A stretch of DNA of 64,000 nucleotides from Bacteroides sp. CAG:1076 (GTDB lineage: Bacteria; Bacteroidota; Bacteroidia; Bacteroidales; Bacteroidaceae): NCBI GenBank assembly GCA_000436795.1, contig HF993254.1, forward strand, positions 28,085 through 92,084. Direction: 5' to 3'. Each line of letters starts with the position of its first letter. Within the stretch, counting starts at the first letter, position 1. A model generated the notes under the pieces. That model saw only the letters and a program-made list of their open reading frames with translations, searched no databases and had not been told where the DNA came from. Both the position numbers and the translations under genes were made by a program. This document shows positions 48,858 through 57,907 of the stretch, in pieces.

Positions 48858-50148
48858 GTGTCTGGGCGAGGCTTTGCAGTACGGGACGGTGCGTCCGGGA
48901 GAGCTGGAAGGGGAAATCTGGGAGTATTACCGCAAGACGGCTCCATCTCTGCAGGAGTTTTATTCGCGCTACACACCCGAGTGGGAGGTGTTTTACGAGC
49001 ACGAACAGTTGCTGCCGTCCGATTTTCTCGATTTCCTTTACCGCATGCAGTCGGCTTTTCGCAAGCGTTATTCGCTTGCCGAGCTCGACGTGCCTTATTA
49101 CATCGAACGGCTGGAACGGCTGCCTTTGCTGAGTCCCGAGCGGAAACGCTTGCAGGAACTTTTTCTGGATAAATGGCATCGCCTCCTTACGAATAAGGAA
49201 TACGATTATCAGTATCATCACATTGAATCGCTGTGTGAGGGATTTGTTCTGCTCGACAAGCAGAGCGGACTGAAAACAGTGGAGGATGTGACGGGCTCGC
49301 GCGTCAGGTGGCTGTTGCTGAATCATCCGGAACTTTACCGTCGTGTTGTGCCCTATGAAAAAGTGATGGAACAGAACCGTCATATCCGTGAACTTGTTCG
49401 GATATTAGGAAAGCACAGCAAGGGAGAGAAGCGCAGTTTCGATCCGCTGGGAGGCATCCGTGAAGAGCAACTGGTTCGCCATGCCGTGCGCAGCGATATC
49501 GAGGGAGTAACATTGGGAAACGATTTGAATCATCTGCTCCCGATGGAGTATTGTTACCTGACGGATGAGGCACTTCGTCCGGTATTTATGCAGAAGTTTG
49601 TGGAAAAACGCCTGCAGGTATTCGACAGCCGTTCGGCAGAAGACAGCTCGACACTTCAGAAAGGTAGAAAGCCCGTGAGCGGTCAGGGGCCGTTTGTGGT
49701 TTGTCTGGATACTTCCGGCTCCATGCAGGGTAAGCGTGAAATGCTGGCAAAATCGGCTTTGCTGGCGGTAGCGAAGCTGGTAGACAGTACGCATCGCAAG
49801 TGTTATATCATCAACTTTGCCGAGGAGATTCGTTGTATGCTGATAAAAGATTTGCGTACCGACTTTCCGTTGCTGGCCGATTTTCTGAATTATCGCTTCG
49901 ATGGCGGAACCAATATGGCTCCGGCGCTGAAGGAAGCCATCCGTATGATACAGACAAACGGGTGGCATCGTTCGGACGTCGTGATGATTTCCGATTTCGA
50001 AATGCCACCCGTAGAGGACGAGTTAATGAAACAGATAATTCGTTTGAAGCAGAGAGATACTTCGTTTTATGCGTTGGTTTTCGGGACTCGGCCCGAAATG
50101 GATTATCTCACTATTTGCGACCGGACTTGGGAGATGGAGATACCTTGA
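48772..50148 (+). CDS. VWA-domain protein (ViaA-like partner of the MoxR ATPase)
   Basis: A 458-residue protein. The N-terminal about 300 residues are helical and charged; the C-terminal von Willebrand A domain has the metal site DTSGSMQGKR (Asp313), then NFAEEI, the Thr loop FDGGTNMAPAL and MISDFEMPP. This is the architecture of ViaA, which binds RavA. The start at 48772 overlaps the ATPase gene by 86 bp, which is long; a later start would remove conserved-looking helices. The 3' end overlaps the convergent hydrolase gene by 38 bp. Confidence 0.85.
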   Translation: MRTEKRTRSIRIKDLKATYLEELRSRCFKCLGEALQYGTVRPGELEGEIWEYYRKTAPSLQEFYSRYTPEWEVFYEHEQLLPSDFLDFLYRMQSAFRKRYSLAELDVPYYIERLERLPLLSPERKRLQELFLDKWHRLLTNKEYDYQYHHIESLCEGFVLLDKQSGLKTVEDVTGSRVRWLLLNHPELYRRVVPYEKVMEQNRHIRELVRILGKHSKGEKRSFDPLGGIREEQLVRHAVRSDIEGVTLGNDLNHLLPMEYCYLTDEALRPVFMQKFVEKRLQVFDSRSAEDSSTLQKGRKPVSGQGPFVVCLDTSGSMQGKREMLAKSALLAVAKLVDSTHRKCYIINFAEEIRCMLIKDLRTDFPLLADFLNYRFDGGTNMAPALKEAIRMIQTNGWHRSDVVMISDFEMPPVEDELMKQIIRLKQRDTSFYALVFGTRPEMDYLTICDRTWEMEIP

Positions 50149-51214
50149 TCTGCTGGATGGGTTGCTGAGTAACATTATCCAGCGGGATAGCCTGATATTT
50201 CACCTTGGCAAAGTCGATGGTCCGCAGGTCGATGCTGCGTATCGCGCTGTTGTACATCGTGCGGTAATAGATGGTCAGGTTCGCCATGTCGGTAGCCGAT
50301 GTCCACTGTGTGGCGCTCGGAATGTCGGCCGGTACTTGTCCTAATGGAAATTCGATGCCTACCGGAATATCGAAGTTGTTCAGAATCTGGAATCCCTGAA
50401 GTACAGTCTTTTCGGCAGTGTCCTGTTGCGGAGCAGTCGACTGGTAGAAAGCTGCGCGCACGAAACGTGAAGGAGGGGTTACATCGCCCGGTATGCCTAA
50501 GAATCCGCTTCCTGCTCCGAACGATTTCAGCGGGGTAGTGCCCAGGTCTTGTGCCGGAGCCGTTCCCGGGAACAGGTTCACGTAATTGTTCAGGTTGGTA
50601 AGCTGCCATTCAAAGCCCGGAGAGTTGGTCAGCACACCTAAGTTGTTTTCGAAGAAGTGCGGGGTCTGGCCTGTTATCTCCAGTACGAGTTGTTTGCCGG
50701 CCGGATCGGTGAATCGCCAGTGAACGGTAGACGAACGCGGGTCGATGTTGACTACATGCACATTCTTTACCGCCTCTTTTACTTCATCCAGTGTGGCACA
50801 GTTACCCAAAATCCACGAAACCAGTTGGAGGTCGGATATGGTATTGTCTTTCTCTGCTGCGTTATAGTTCTCGTATTCTCCGTAGGCAGGGAAGTAGAAT
50901 AGTCCGGCAGACAGTCCGGCTTCGTTCACGCCTTCCGCGATAAATTCCTTTTGTTCCACCGCCAGACCTACATATCCGTATCGTGCCGTGAACTTCATTC
51001 CGTTCACTCCTTCGGGTGTATACGATTGTGCCGTATATCCTCTCGGAACAATGATGTACTGACTTTTCAGGTCGCTTCCTCCCCATTCGATGGTACGTGC
51101 TACGATGGTTGTTCCATCTTTACTTTTCAGTGTGATGCCTGTGCAGGCATTTGTGGGCTGCGAGGTGAATAAACCGGCCAGGCCCAGTAATAAAATTGAT
51201 AACGTTGATTTCAT
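50111..51214 (-). CDS. Choloylglycine hydrolase family protein (linear amide C-N hydrolase)
   Basis: A 367-residue exported Ntn-hydrolase. The signal peptide ends at PTNA, leaving Cys24 (ACTGITLK) as the new N-terminus and nucleophile, as in bile salt hydrolases and penicillin V acylases. Arg40 (VARTIEW) and the Asn of LTNSPGFEWQ match the usual active site. The acidic residue three positions after Arg is Glu43, where bile salt hydrolases typically have Asp. So the family is sure, but bile salts as substrate are not; an acyl-amide or lactone substrate is also possible. Periplasmic. The last 38 bp overlap the convergent VWA gene. Confidence 0.87.
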   Translation of the reverse strand: MKSTLSILLLGLAGLFTSQPTNACTGITLKSKDGTTIVARTIEWGGSDLKSQYIIVPRGYTAQSYTPEGVNGMKFTARYGYVGLAVEQKEFIAEGVNEAGLSAGLFYFPAYGEYENYNAAEKDNTISDLQLVSWILGNCATLDEVKEAVKNVHVVNIDPRSSTVHWRFTDPAGKQLVLEITGQTPHFFENNLGVLTNSPGFEWQLTNLNNYVNLFPGTAPAQDLGTTPLKSFGAGSGFLGIPGDVTPPSRFVRAAFYQSTAPQQDTAEKTVLQGFQILNNFDIPVGIEFPLGQVPADIPSATQWTSATDMANLTIYYRTMYNSAIRSIDLRTIDFAKVKYQAIPLDNVTQQPIQQIKVSPSPKSGRK

Positions 51215-51255
51215 ACTCTGTATTTTTTAATATAACAAAGGTTCGGTAAATATGT

Positions 51256-53151
51256 TCATTTGCAGATAAATAGTTTTCCGTCCTGCTGGCTGATTACTTC
51301 TTCTGCAAGCAGGTACGACAGAGTTTTCTTGTTCTTTTCTATGTCGCCGGGCAGGCTTTCCAGTAGTTCGTGTGAGGAACGGGGCGTTTGCAGCATAGAC
51401 ATGATTTCGTTGCGGATATCTTCAAACTCTCCCTGTTTCAGTCCGGAAGCGTGTTTGGCAAGACAGGTATCGCACTGTCCGCAGTTGTGTTCGTTCTTTT
51501 CACCGAAATATTGCAGGAGCAGACGGCTTCGGCACTGTTGTTCGGCATCAGCATAGTCGAGCATGGCTTTGATGCGCCGTTCGTAACTTGCCTTCCGGTC
51601 TTCGTAAACTTCCCGACTCAGCACGATACGTTCACTTTCCTGACGTTCGCGGGTATAGATGATATAAGGTGTTTTCTTTCCTGGTATGTAGTGCAAGATG
51701 TGTTGCCGGGTGAGCGATACCAACGTTTCATACACTTGCTGGCGTGAAAGTCCGCTTCGCAAAGCAAGCGTATCTTCGTTGATGTAAGCATAATCGCTGA
51801 ACACACCTGTATAGGAGCGCAAGATGATACGAATCAGATTTTCCGTTTCCTGACTACTTTCGTGGATGCGGTACAATTCGTCGCGTCGTAAAGTGAATAT
51901 CAGTCGGGAGGCGTTGTCCTGCTCGTCGGTGTATTCCAGATAACCGGCACGGGTGAGAATCTTCAATGCACTGTCTACCTGAATGGGAAAATGCTTGAAG
52001 TTTCGGCAGAACTCGTCGATGTTGAAGGCATATGTGCAGCCCAGTCCGTCGCCCATTGCCATCTGATAGTAATAATTGATGTGTTCGTATACCTGACGGA
52101 TATAGTCTTTTTCGGGAAAAGTATCGGTGATACGTTTGTTCAGGATGGTTTTGTCGCTGCGGGCATACAGCAGAACGGCATACGCTTTCTGTCCGTCGCG
52201 TCCGGCACGTCCCGCTTCCTGAAAATAGGCTTCGGGGGAATCTGGAAAATCGATGTGCACTACCAGACGGACATCGGGCTTGTCGATACCCATACCGAAG
52301 GCATTGGTGGCCACCATTACCCGAAATTCTCCGTTTATCCAGCCCTTCTGTCGCTGGTCTTTGGTATCATTGTTTAGTCCGGCGTGGTAGAATGTGGCGG
52401 TAATTCCTTGTGCATTCAAAAATTGTGCAACCTCTTTGGTCTTCTTCCTGTTGCGTGTATAGACGATAGCCGAGCCTTCCACACTGTTCAGAATGTGGAG
52501 AAGTTCTTCGGCCTTGTTTTCCGTGCGGCGTACGATGTAGGCAAGGTTTTTGCGTTCGAAGCTCATCCGGAACACGTTTTCTTCCTTGAATGCCAGTCGT
52601 TGCTGAATATCTTTTACCACTTCGGGGGTGGCAGTGGCTGTAAGGGCGAGTACGGGTACGCCGGGGAGCAACTTGCGTATTTCCGAAATCTTCAGGTATG
52701 CCGGTCGGAAATCGTATCCCCACTGCGAAATACAGTGTGATTCGTCGACGGTAATCATGCTGACTTTCATACTTTTCAGCTTGGTCTGGAAAATCTCCGT
52801 GTCCAGTCGTTCGGGAGAGATATAGAGAAACTTGTAATCGCCGAAGATACAGTTTTCCAGTGCCACGAGGATTTCTTCACGCGTCATGCCCGAATAAACG
52901 GCAATGGCTTTGATACCGCGGTCGCGCAGGTTGCGTACCTGATCTTTCATCAGGGCAATGAGTGGAGTAACCACCAGGCATAGTCCGGGCTGGGCAAGGG
53001 CAGGTACCTGAAAGGTGATGGATTTACCTCCTCCCGTCGGCATCAGTCCGAGAGTATCGCGTCCGCTTCCGATGCTGTTGATGATATCTTCTTGTATGCC
53101 ACGGAAGTTGTTGTATCCCCAATATTGCTTCAGTATGCTTTTGTAGTCCAC
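51256..53151 (-). CDS. recQ: RecQ-family ATP-dependent DNA helicase
   Basis: A 3'-5' DNA helicase used in recombination and fork repair. Motifs: WGYNNFRGIQEDII (motif 0), LMPTGGGKSITFQVP (I), TVDESHCISQWGYDFRPAY (II), LTATATPEV (III), ATNAFGMGIDKPDVR and FQEAGRAGRDGQ (VI). The zinc-binding RQC part has Cys residues in CRSRLLLQYFG and NCGQCDTC. No separate HRDC domain is evident. The frame is open to an ATG at 53235, but those 28 residues are unlike the family; GTG at 53151 gives the family start VDYKSILKQYWGY. RecJ lies just upstream, a sensible functional pair. Confidence 0.9.
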   Translation of the reverse strand: MDYKSILKQYWGYNNFRGIQEDIINSIGSGRDTLGLMPTGGGKSITFQVPALAQPGLCLVVTPLIALMKDQVRNLRDRGIKAIAVYSGMTREEILVALENCIFGDYKFLYISPERLDTEIFQTKLKSMKVSMITVDESHCISQWGYDFRPAYLKISEIRKLLPGVPVLALTATATPEVVKDIQQRLAFKEENVFRMSFERKNLAYIVRRTENKAEELLHILNSVEGSAIVYTRNRKKTKEVAQFLNAQGITATFYHAGLNNDTKDQRQKGWINGEFRVMVATNAFGMGIDKPDVRLVVHIDFPDSPEAYFQEAGRAGRDGQKAYAVLLYARSDKTILNKRITDTFPEKDYIRQVYEHINYYYQMAMGDGLGCTYAFNIDEFCRNFKHFPIQVDSALKILTRAGYLEYTDEQDNASRLIFTLRRDELYRIHESSQETENLIRIILRSYTGVFSDYAYINEDTLALRSGLSRQQVYETLVSLTRQHILHYIPGKKTPYIIYTRERQESERIVLSREVYEDRKASYERRIKAMLDYADAEQQCRSRLLLQYFGEKNEHNCGQCDTCLAKHASGLKQGEFEDIRNEIMSMLQTPRSSHELLESLPGDIEKNKKTLSYLLAEEVISQQDGKLFICK

Positions 53152-53248
53152 GTTGTCGATTGAAAAGTTATGAAAGAAGGTGCTGAAATGAACAATGATG
53201 AATGAAGAAATGTCCTGCCGGAAGCAGTTCTTCATTCATCATTTTTGT

Positions 53249-54970
53249 TTATTGGAAAGAGGGCTTGATGTCCTCTATCTGTAACTGGATTTCTCCACGT
53301 TTGTGCGTATTTTCTTCAATCGTGTAACAGATGTTGAACGATTGTTTGGTCTTGATGTAGCGTGCCTGTGAGCTTTGTCCGAACGCGATGCCGTTCATCA
53401 CGTTGTTCGACTTGTTGTCTACCAGTTCCAGCTTGATGTGTTCCTGATCGCGTCCTACCACCTTGCTCGTACCGTAGTCATAGACATTCAGGGTGGCGAA
53501 GACCGGTTTCGGATTATCCGGCCCGAAGGGGTTGAACTTCTTCAGGTCGAAGAAGAACTTCGGGGTGATGTCGCGGAAATCCAACTGGGCATCAATGTCG
53601 ATGGTTGCGCTGGTCTGTTCCGGCAGGATATGGTCGGTTACATATTGCTCGAAGCGCCGTGTAAACTCCGGTACGTTTTCAATCTTCATAGAAAGTCCCG
53701 CAGCATAGGTATGTCCTCCGAAGTTTTCCAGCAGGTCGCGGCAGTTTTCAATAGCCTTGTACACATCGAATCCCGAAACCGAACGTGCAGAACCGGTTGC
53801 CAGGTTGTCGGTACGTGTCAGTACCACGGCAGGACGGTAGTAAATCTCCGTCAGACGGGAAGCGACGATACCGATCACTCCCTTGTGCCAAGCCTCGTTG
53901 TAAATTACGATGGAGCGTCGTTCCGACAGATTCTCCAGATGATCTACAATCTTGTTTGCCTCTTCGGTCATCGTCTTGTCGAGGTCCTTACGGGTTTCAT
54001 TGAACTGGTTGATCTGGTTACTCTTTTCGAGAGCCGACTGAAAGTCTTTTTCGATAAGCAGGTCGACCGCCTTTTTCCCGTTCTGTATGCGTCCGGAAGC
54101 ATTGATGCGCGGGCCGATTTTGAACACAATGTCGCTCATCGTAATTTCCCGGTCGGCCAGTCCGCAGACATCGATGATAGCCTTCAGTCCGATGCTCGGG
54201 TTCGAGTTAAGCTGACGCAGTCCGTGATAGGCAAGCACCCTGTTTTCGCCCATAATCGGCACGATATCGGAGGCAATGCTCACGGCAACCAAGTCCAGCA
54301 GCGGGGTAAGCTGATGAAACTCTATCCCGTTGTTCACGGCAAAAGCCTGCATGAATTTGAATCCCACTCCGCAGCCCGACAAGTGATCGTACGGATAAGT
54401 CGAGTCGAACCGTTTAGGGTTCAGGATAGCCACAGCCGGTGGCAGCACGTCATCGGGCACATGATGGTCGCAGATGATGAAGTCGATGCCCTTTTCCTTG
54501 GCATACGCAATCTCCTCTACAGCCTTGATGCCGCAGTCCAATACAATAATCAGTTTTACGCCCGTTTCGGCGGCGTAGTCCACTCCCTTCTTCGAAACTC
54601 CATATCCTTCGTTATAACGGTCGGGAATGTAGTAGTCGATGTTCGAATAGAACTGCTGAAGGAATTTGTATACCAATGCGACGGCCGTTGTTCCGTCCAC
54701 ATCGTAATCTCCGTACACCATAATCCGTTCTTTCCGTCCCATAGCCCTGTTGAGCCGTTCCACAGCAATACTCATGTCTTTCATGAGGAACGGATCGTGC
54801 AGTTCGCTCAGTTGCGGTCGGAAAAATCGTTTGGCTTCGGCGGTAGAAGTGATACCGCGCTCCAGTAGCAGACGGCATAATATAGGACTGATGCCTATAT
54901 CCTTAGCCAGTGCCCTAGCTGCTTCCCGCTGTTCGAGTGTCGGAGGTTGATAGTTCCATTTGTAATTCAT
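53249..54970 (-). CDS. recJ: Single-stranded-DNA-specific exonuclease RecJ
   Basis: A 573-residue 5'-3' exonuclease of the DHH superfamily acting in recombination and mismatch repair. Metal-binding motifs are intact: YGDYDVDGTTA (86-96), VLDCG, CDHHVPDD (167-174), SGCGVGFKFMQAF, the DHHA1 part SVSGFDVYKAIENC with ENFGGHTYAAGLS, and a C-terminal OB-like domain. Full family length. It probably shares a transcript with recQ, which starts 97 bp downstream. Confidence 0.96.
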   Translation of the reverse strand: MNYKWNYQPPTLEQREAARALAKDIGISPILCRLLLERGITSTAEAKRFFRPQLSELHDPFLMKDMSIAVERLNRAMGRKERIMVYGDYDVDGTTAVALVYKFLQQFYSNIDYYIPDRYNEGYGVSKKGVDYAAETGVKLIIVLDCGIKAVEEIAYAKEKGIDFIICDHHVPDDVLPPAVAILNPKRFDSTYPYDHLSGCGVGFKFMQAFAVNNGIEFHQLTPLLDLVAVSIASDIVPIMGENRVLAYHGLRQLNSNPSIGLKAIIDVCGLADREITMSDIVFKIGPRINASGRIQNGKKAVDLLIEKDFQSALEKSNQINQFNETRKDLDKTMTEEANKIVDHLENLSERRSIVIYNEAWHKGVIGIVASRLTEIYYRPAVVLTRTDNLATGSARSVSGFDVYKAIENCRDLLENFGGHTYAAGLSMKIENVPEFTRRFEQYVTDHILPEQTSATIDIDAQLDFRDITPKFFFDLKKFNPFGPDNPKPVFATLNVYDYGTSKVVGRDQEHIKLELVDNKSNNVMNGIAFGQSSQARYIKTKQSFNICYTIEENTHKRGEIQLQIEDIKPSFQ

Positions 54971-55084
54971 TTATATATGTTTTTTCTTTCTTTTCTTTTT
55001 TCAGGAACCAGGTCAAGACAGGTATCAAGCCGTTTCTCTTTTTCTTTGCCTGGTTATTCAATCTGTAAAATTAGAAAAAAAGAA

Positions 55085-55136
55085 AGAAAAAAACGGTTAA
55101 TCCCGTATTTATTTTCGGGGATTAACCGTTTAATTA
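55085..55136 (-). terminator. Terminator of the C1 peptidase gene
   Basis: AAACGGTTAATCCC pairs perfectly with GGGATTAACCGTTT; the minus strand continues with TTTTTC. Confidence 0.8.
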
Positions 55137-55161
55137 TTTATAATTGGTCTATATTATCCAA

Positions 55162-56355
55162 TTACAGTCCCAGTTTCTTGGCGATGTCGGCAGGGATGGC
55201 ATGTTTGTTTACCAGAATATTCATAGTCTTGTAAGCAGCAAATGCTTTTGAAGCATACCATATACCTTTGTATTTACCTTCAGTACCCCATGAGTTCTTG
55301 ACCATGAAGTATTCTTTTCCGTTCTGGTCTTTAGCGATACCATAGATTACCATTCCGTGGTCATCGGTAGTTTCCCAGTTGTCGAAAGCCTGCTGACGCA
55401 TTTCCTGAGTAACTGTGATTTCAGGAAGTGGTTTGCTTGTCAGCTCTTTACGCTTGTCGGCCTGGCTCATACCCAACCAGCGTGCCATATCAGAACCTGT
55501 CAGTTCGGCACCTTTTTCTGCGTCCGGGCAAACAGCCACACCGTCGCGTGTAAAGCCTTGTTCACTTACATCGGCACCCCATGCGAAAGTATAACCGTTG
55601 TTGATGGCATTTTCCATAACAGCCATCAGTTCGTCGATAGGCAGGTTGTAAGAAAGCGCATTACGCCAGTTGTCCTGTACCTCGATGTTGAACTGAGTAT
55701 AGAACGGGTGATGAGTATAAGAAGTCAGTGAAACATAGTCGTCCATGTTCAGTCCCAGAGCTTCATCGGCAAATGTTCTCGGAGTGTAAGTCTTTCCTTT
55801 GTAAGTAAATTCCTTCGGACATGCACCCAGATAAGTATCGTAGATAGACTGAATACCGTTTTTCCATACCGGAGAAAGTTTCTTCAGATTGCCTTTGGCG
55901 ATAGCGTTCATGTATGCAGAAGCTACAGCATCCAGTTCGTTATGGTTAGGCAGAGAGTCGCCGTACATGATGCCCGGCATAGCTTCTTGCGGTACCATAC
56001 CATAGTTTTCGTAGCAATATACAATGTCTTCGAAGCTTCCGCCCGGAGAGAATGAAGCGTCGCCGTGGTAACGAACGTAGTTTACGGCACGGTCTTCCAT
56101 GGTCTTGTGTACGACAAACATTTCAGACAAGTCGAAATCACCTTTTCCGGCACGCAGAAGTTCTGCTTCGAGGAATCCCAGTGTTGAGAATGCCCAGCAA
56201 GTGCTCGACTGGTTCTGGTCTTTGATAGAGGTGATAGGAACTTCTTTTACTGTTGTAAACACAAAACCTTCTTCCGCTTTGTTCTTCTTCGGACTCTTGG
56301 CATATACATTGCTGAAGCATACGCCCAAAGCCAAAATGGCAATTAATTTGTTCAT
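55162..56355 (-). CDS. C1-family cysteine aminopeptidase (bleomycin hydrolase/PepC-like), exported
   Basis: A 397-residue papain-fold peptidase. Active-site Cys is in DQNQSSTCWAFSTLGFLE, His in DDHGMVIYGIAKD and Asn in YFMVKNSWGTEGKYKG. Unlike cytoplasmic PepC it has a signal peptide (cleavage near VYAKS, residue 19-20), so it acts in the periplasm or on the surface. Upstream it is 39 bp from the M24 peptidase gene on the same strand. The two could process peptides together, although the M24 enzyme has no signal peptide. Confidence 0.9.
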   Translation of the reverse strand: MNKLIAILALGVCFSNVYAKSPKKNKAEEGFVFTTVKEVPITSIKDQNQSSTCWAFSTLGFLEAELLRAGKGDFDLSEMFVVHKTMEDRAVNYVRYHGDASFSPGGSFEDIVYCYENYGMVPQEAMPGIMYGDSLPNHNELDAVASAYMNAIAKGNLKKLSPVWKNGIQSIYDTYLGACPKEFTYKGKTYTPRTFADEALGLNMDDYVSLTSYTHHPFYTQFNIEVQDNWRNALSYNLPIDELMAVMENAINNGYTFAWGADVSEQGFTRDGVAVCPDAEKGAELTGSDMARWLGMSQADKRKELTSKPLPEITVTQEMRQQAFDNWETTDDHGMVIYGIAKDQNGKEYFMVKNSWGTEGKYKGIWYASKAFAAYKTMNILVNKHAIPADIAKKLGL

Positions 56356-56394
56356 TGTTTTCTGTTAGGTTTTTAATTATTATTTAATTGTTTA

Positions 56395-57786
56395 TTATTC
56401 GTTCATAATCTTTTCCACTTCTTCTATCGTGATAGGAATGTGTTTCTCGCCTGTAAAGCGCGAACCTTCTGGAGTAATCAGAATATCGTCTTCAAGACGG
56501 ATGCCGCCGAAATCCTTGAATTTATCGATGGCGTCGAAGTTCAGGAATTCTGTATTGATGTTCTCGGCTCTCCATTTGTCTATCAGTGCCGGAATGAAGT
56601 AGCATCCCGGTTCGTCGGTGATGACGAAACCTTCCTGCAAGCGGCGTCCCATACGCAGCGAAGCCAGTCCGAACTGATCGGACGGACGGGTTTCATCGTC
56701 GTAACCTACATAGCATTGTCCCAGATCTTCCATATCGTGTACATCGATACCCATCATGTGTCCCAGTCCGTGAGGCATGAACAGTGCATGTGCTCCGGCA
56801 GCTACTGCTTCGTCGACGTTACCTTTCATCAGTCCCAGGTCTTTTAATCCCTGAGCCAGTACCTTACATACGTCCAGATGTACGGACATGTAAGTCACTC
56901 CCGGGCGAGTCAGTTCCAGTGCACGGTCGTGGCAAGCCAGCACAATGCTGTATACGTCGCGCTGACGGCTGGTGAACTTTCCGCCTACCGGTATGGTACG
57001 TGTGTGGTCGGAGCAGTAGTTGGTAACACTTTCTGCGCCCGCATCAGTCAGCATCAGACGTCCTGTCTGAAGAATCTGGCTGTGGTCGTGGTTGTGAAGC
57101 GTCTGTCCGTTCTGCGAAAGAATGGTGGCAAACGATACCATGTTGCCGTATGATGCAGCAATGCCGTCGAGGATTCCGGCAATATATTGTTCCGAAACAC
57201 CCGGTTTGCACAGGCGCATGGCAGCCGTATGCATTTCGTAACCGATGTTGCAGGCCTTGTCTATTTCTTCAATCTCACACGCTTCCTTTACGGCACGCAG
57301 ACTGATGACAGCTTTGATAAGCTCCAAAGATGCATGCTGCTTGGTCATGGATGCACGTATTCCCGTCAGGTCTTCCAGCAACATCATGTTGTCGTAACGG
57401 TAAGGAGGCAGGAAATGTATTTTGCGTCGCTGTGAAATAGCTTTTCCGACGAAATCTTTCAGTCGTGCAAACGGAAAACTTTTCTCCACACCCACGCGTT
57501 CTCCCAGTTCTTTTACGCTGGGCTGTGGGCCCATCCAGATAATATCATCCATCGTCACGTCATCGCCGAAGAAATAATCTTCGTTGGCGTCTACGTCCAG
57601 CACGCCGGCAAATCCCGGATGCGAATGGCCGAAGAAATAAAGAAATGAACTGTCTTGACGGAATTTATATGTATTATCGGGATAATTGGCGGGGGCTTCA
57701 TTGTTTCCCAGTATCAGGATAATACCACTACTAACTTTCTCTCTTAGTGCCTTACGGCGGGTGCGGGATACTGATGAATCAAACAT
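56395..57786 (-). CDS. pepP: Xaa-Pro aminopeptidase (M24B, PepP type)
   Basis: A 463-residue cytoplasmic metallopeptidase that removes an N-terminal residue preceding proline. The N-terminal AMP_N domain (ALREKVSSGIILILGNNEAP) is followed by the pita-bread fold. Metal ligands are recognisable: Asp in MLTDAGAESVTNYCSDHTRTIP (two Asp), His in HGLGHMMGIDVHD, Glu in FVITDEPGCY and Glu in GGIRLEDDILIT. Full length. Confidence 0.92.
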   Translation of the reverse strand: MFDSSVSRTRRKALREKVSSGIILILGNNEAPANYPDNTYKFRQDSSFLYFFGHSHPGFAGVLDVDANEDYFFGDDVTMDDIIWMGPQPSVKELGERVGVEKSFPFARLKDFVGKAISQRRKIHFLPPYRYDNMMLLEDLTGIRASMTKQHASLELIKAVISLRAVKEACEIEEIDKACNIGYEMHTAAMRLCKPGVSEQYIAGILDGIAASYGNMVSFATILSQNGQTLHNHDHSQILQTGRLMLTDAGAESVTNYCSDHTRTIPVGGKFTSRQRDVYSIVLACHDRALELTRPGVTYMSVHLDVCKVLAQGLKDLGLMKGNVDEAVAAGAHALFMPHGLGHMMGIDVHDMEDLGQCYVGYDDETRPSDQFGLASLRMGRRLQEGFVITDEPGCYFIPALIDKWRAENINTEFLNFDAIDKFKDFGGIRLEDDILITPEGSRFTGEKHIPITIEEVEKIMNE

Positions 57787-57825
57787 ATTGTTATTGTTAA
57801 AGTAAATTTATTGTAATAAGTGTTG

Positions 57826-57833
57826 CAAAAATA
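57826..57833 (-). promoter_or_regulatory. -7 box of the M24 peptidase gene
   Basis: TATTTTTG on the minus strand, about 40 bases before the ATG at 57786. Confidence 0.45.
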
Positions 57834-57877
57834 GGAAATTAAATTGAATAATGTCCTAAGCATTTTCCTAAAAAATG

Positions 57878-57885
57878 TATCTTTG
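57878..57885 (+). promoter_or_regulatory. -7 box of the patatin gene
   Basis: TATCTTTG 22 bases before the ATG at 57908. It lies inside the longer open frame that begins at 57875, so translation must start at 57908. Confidence 0.55.
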
Positions 57886-57907
57886 TGAAACTAAACTATT
57901 GTGCACT

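Noticed and set aside
53152..53235. Extra 28 N-terminal residues of RecQ from the ATG at 53235
   Set aside because: They are unlike the family, and the GTG at 53151 gives the usual start.
53375..54868. 497-codon open frame on the plus strand
   Set aside because: It lies wholly antisense to recJ, whose motifs are complete; a codon-usage shadow.
57875..57907. Longer start for the patatin gene
   Set aside because: A -7 promoter box lies inside it, so it would not be transcribed in full.
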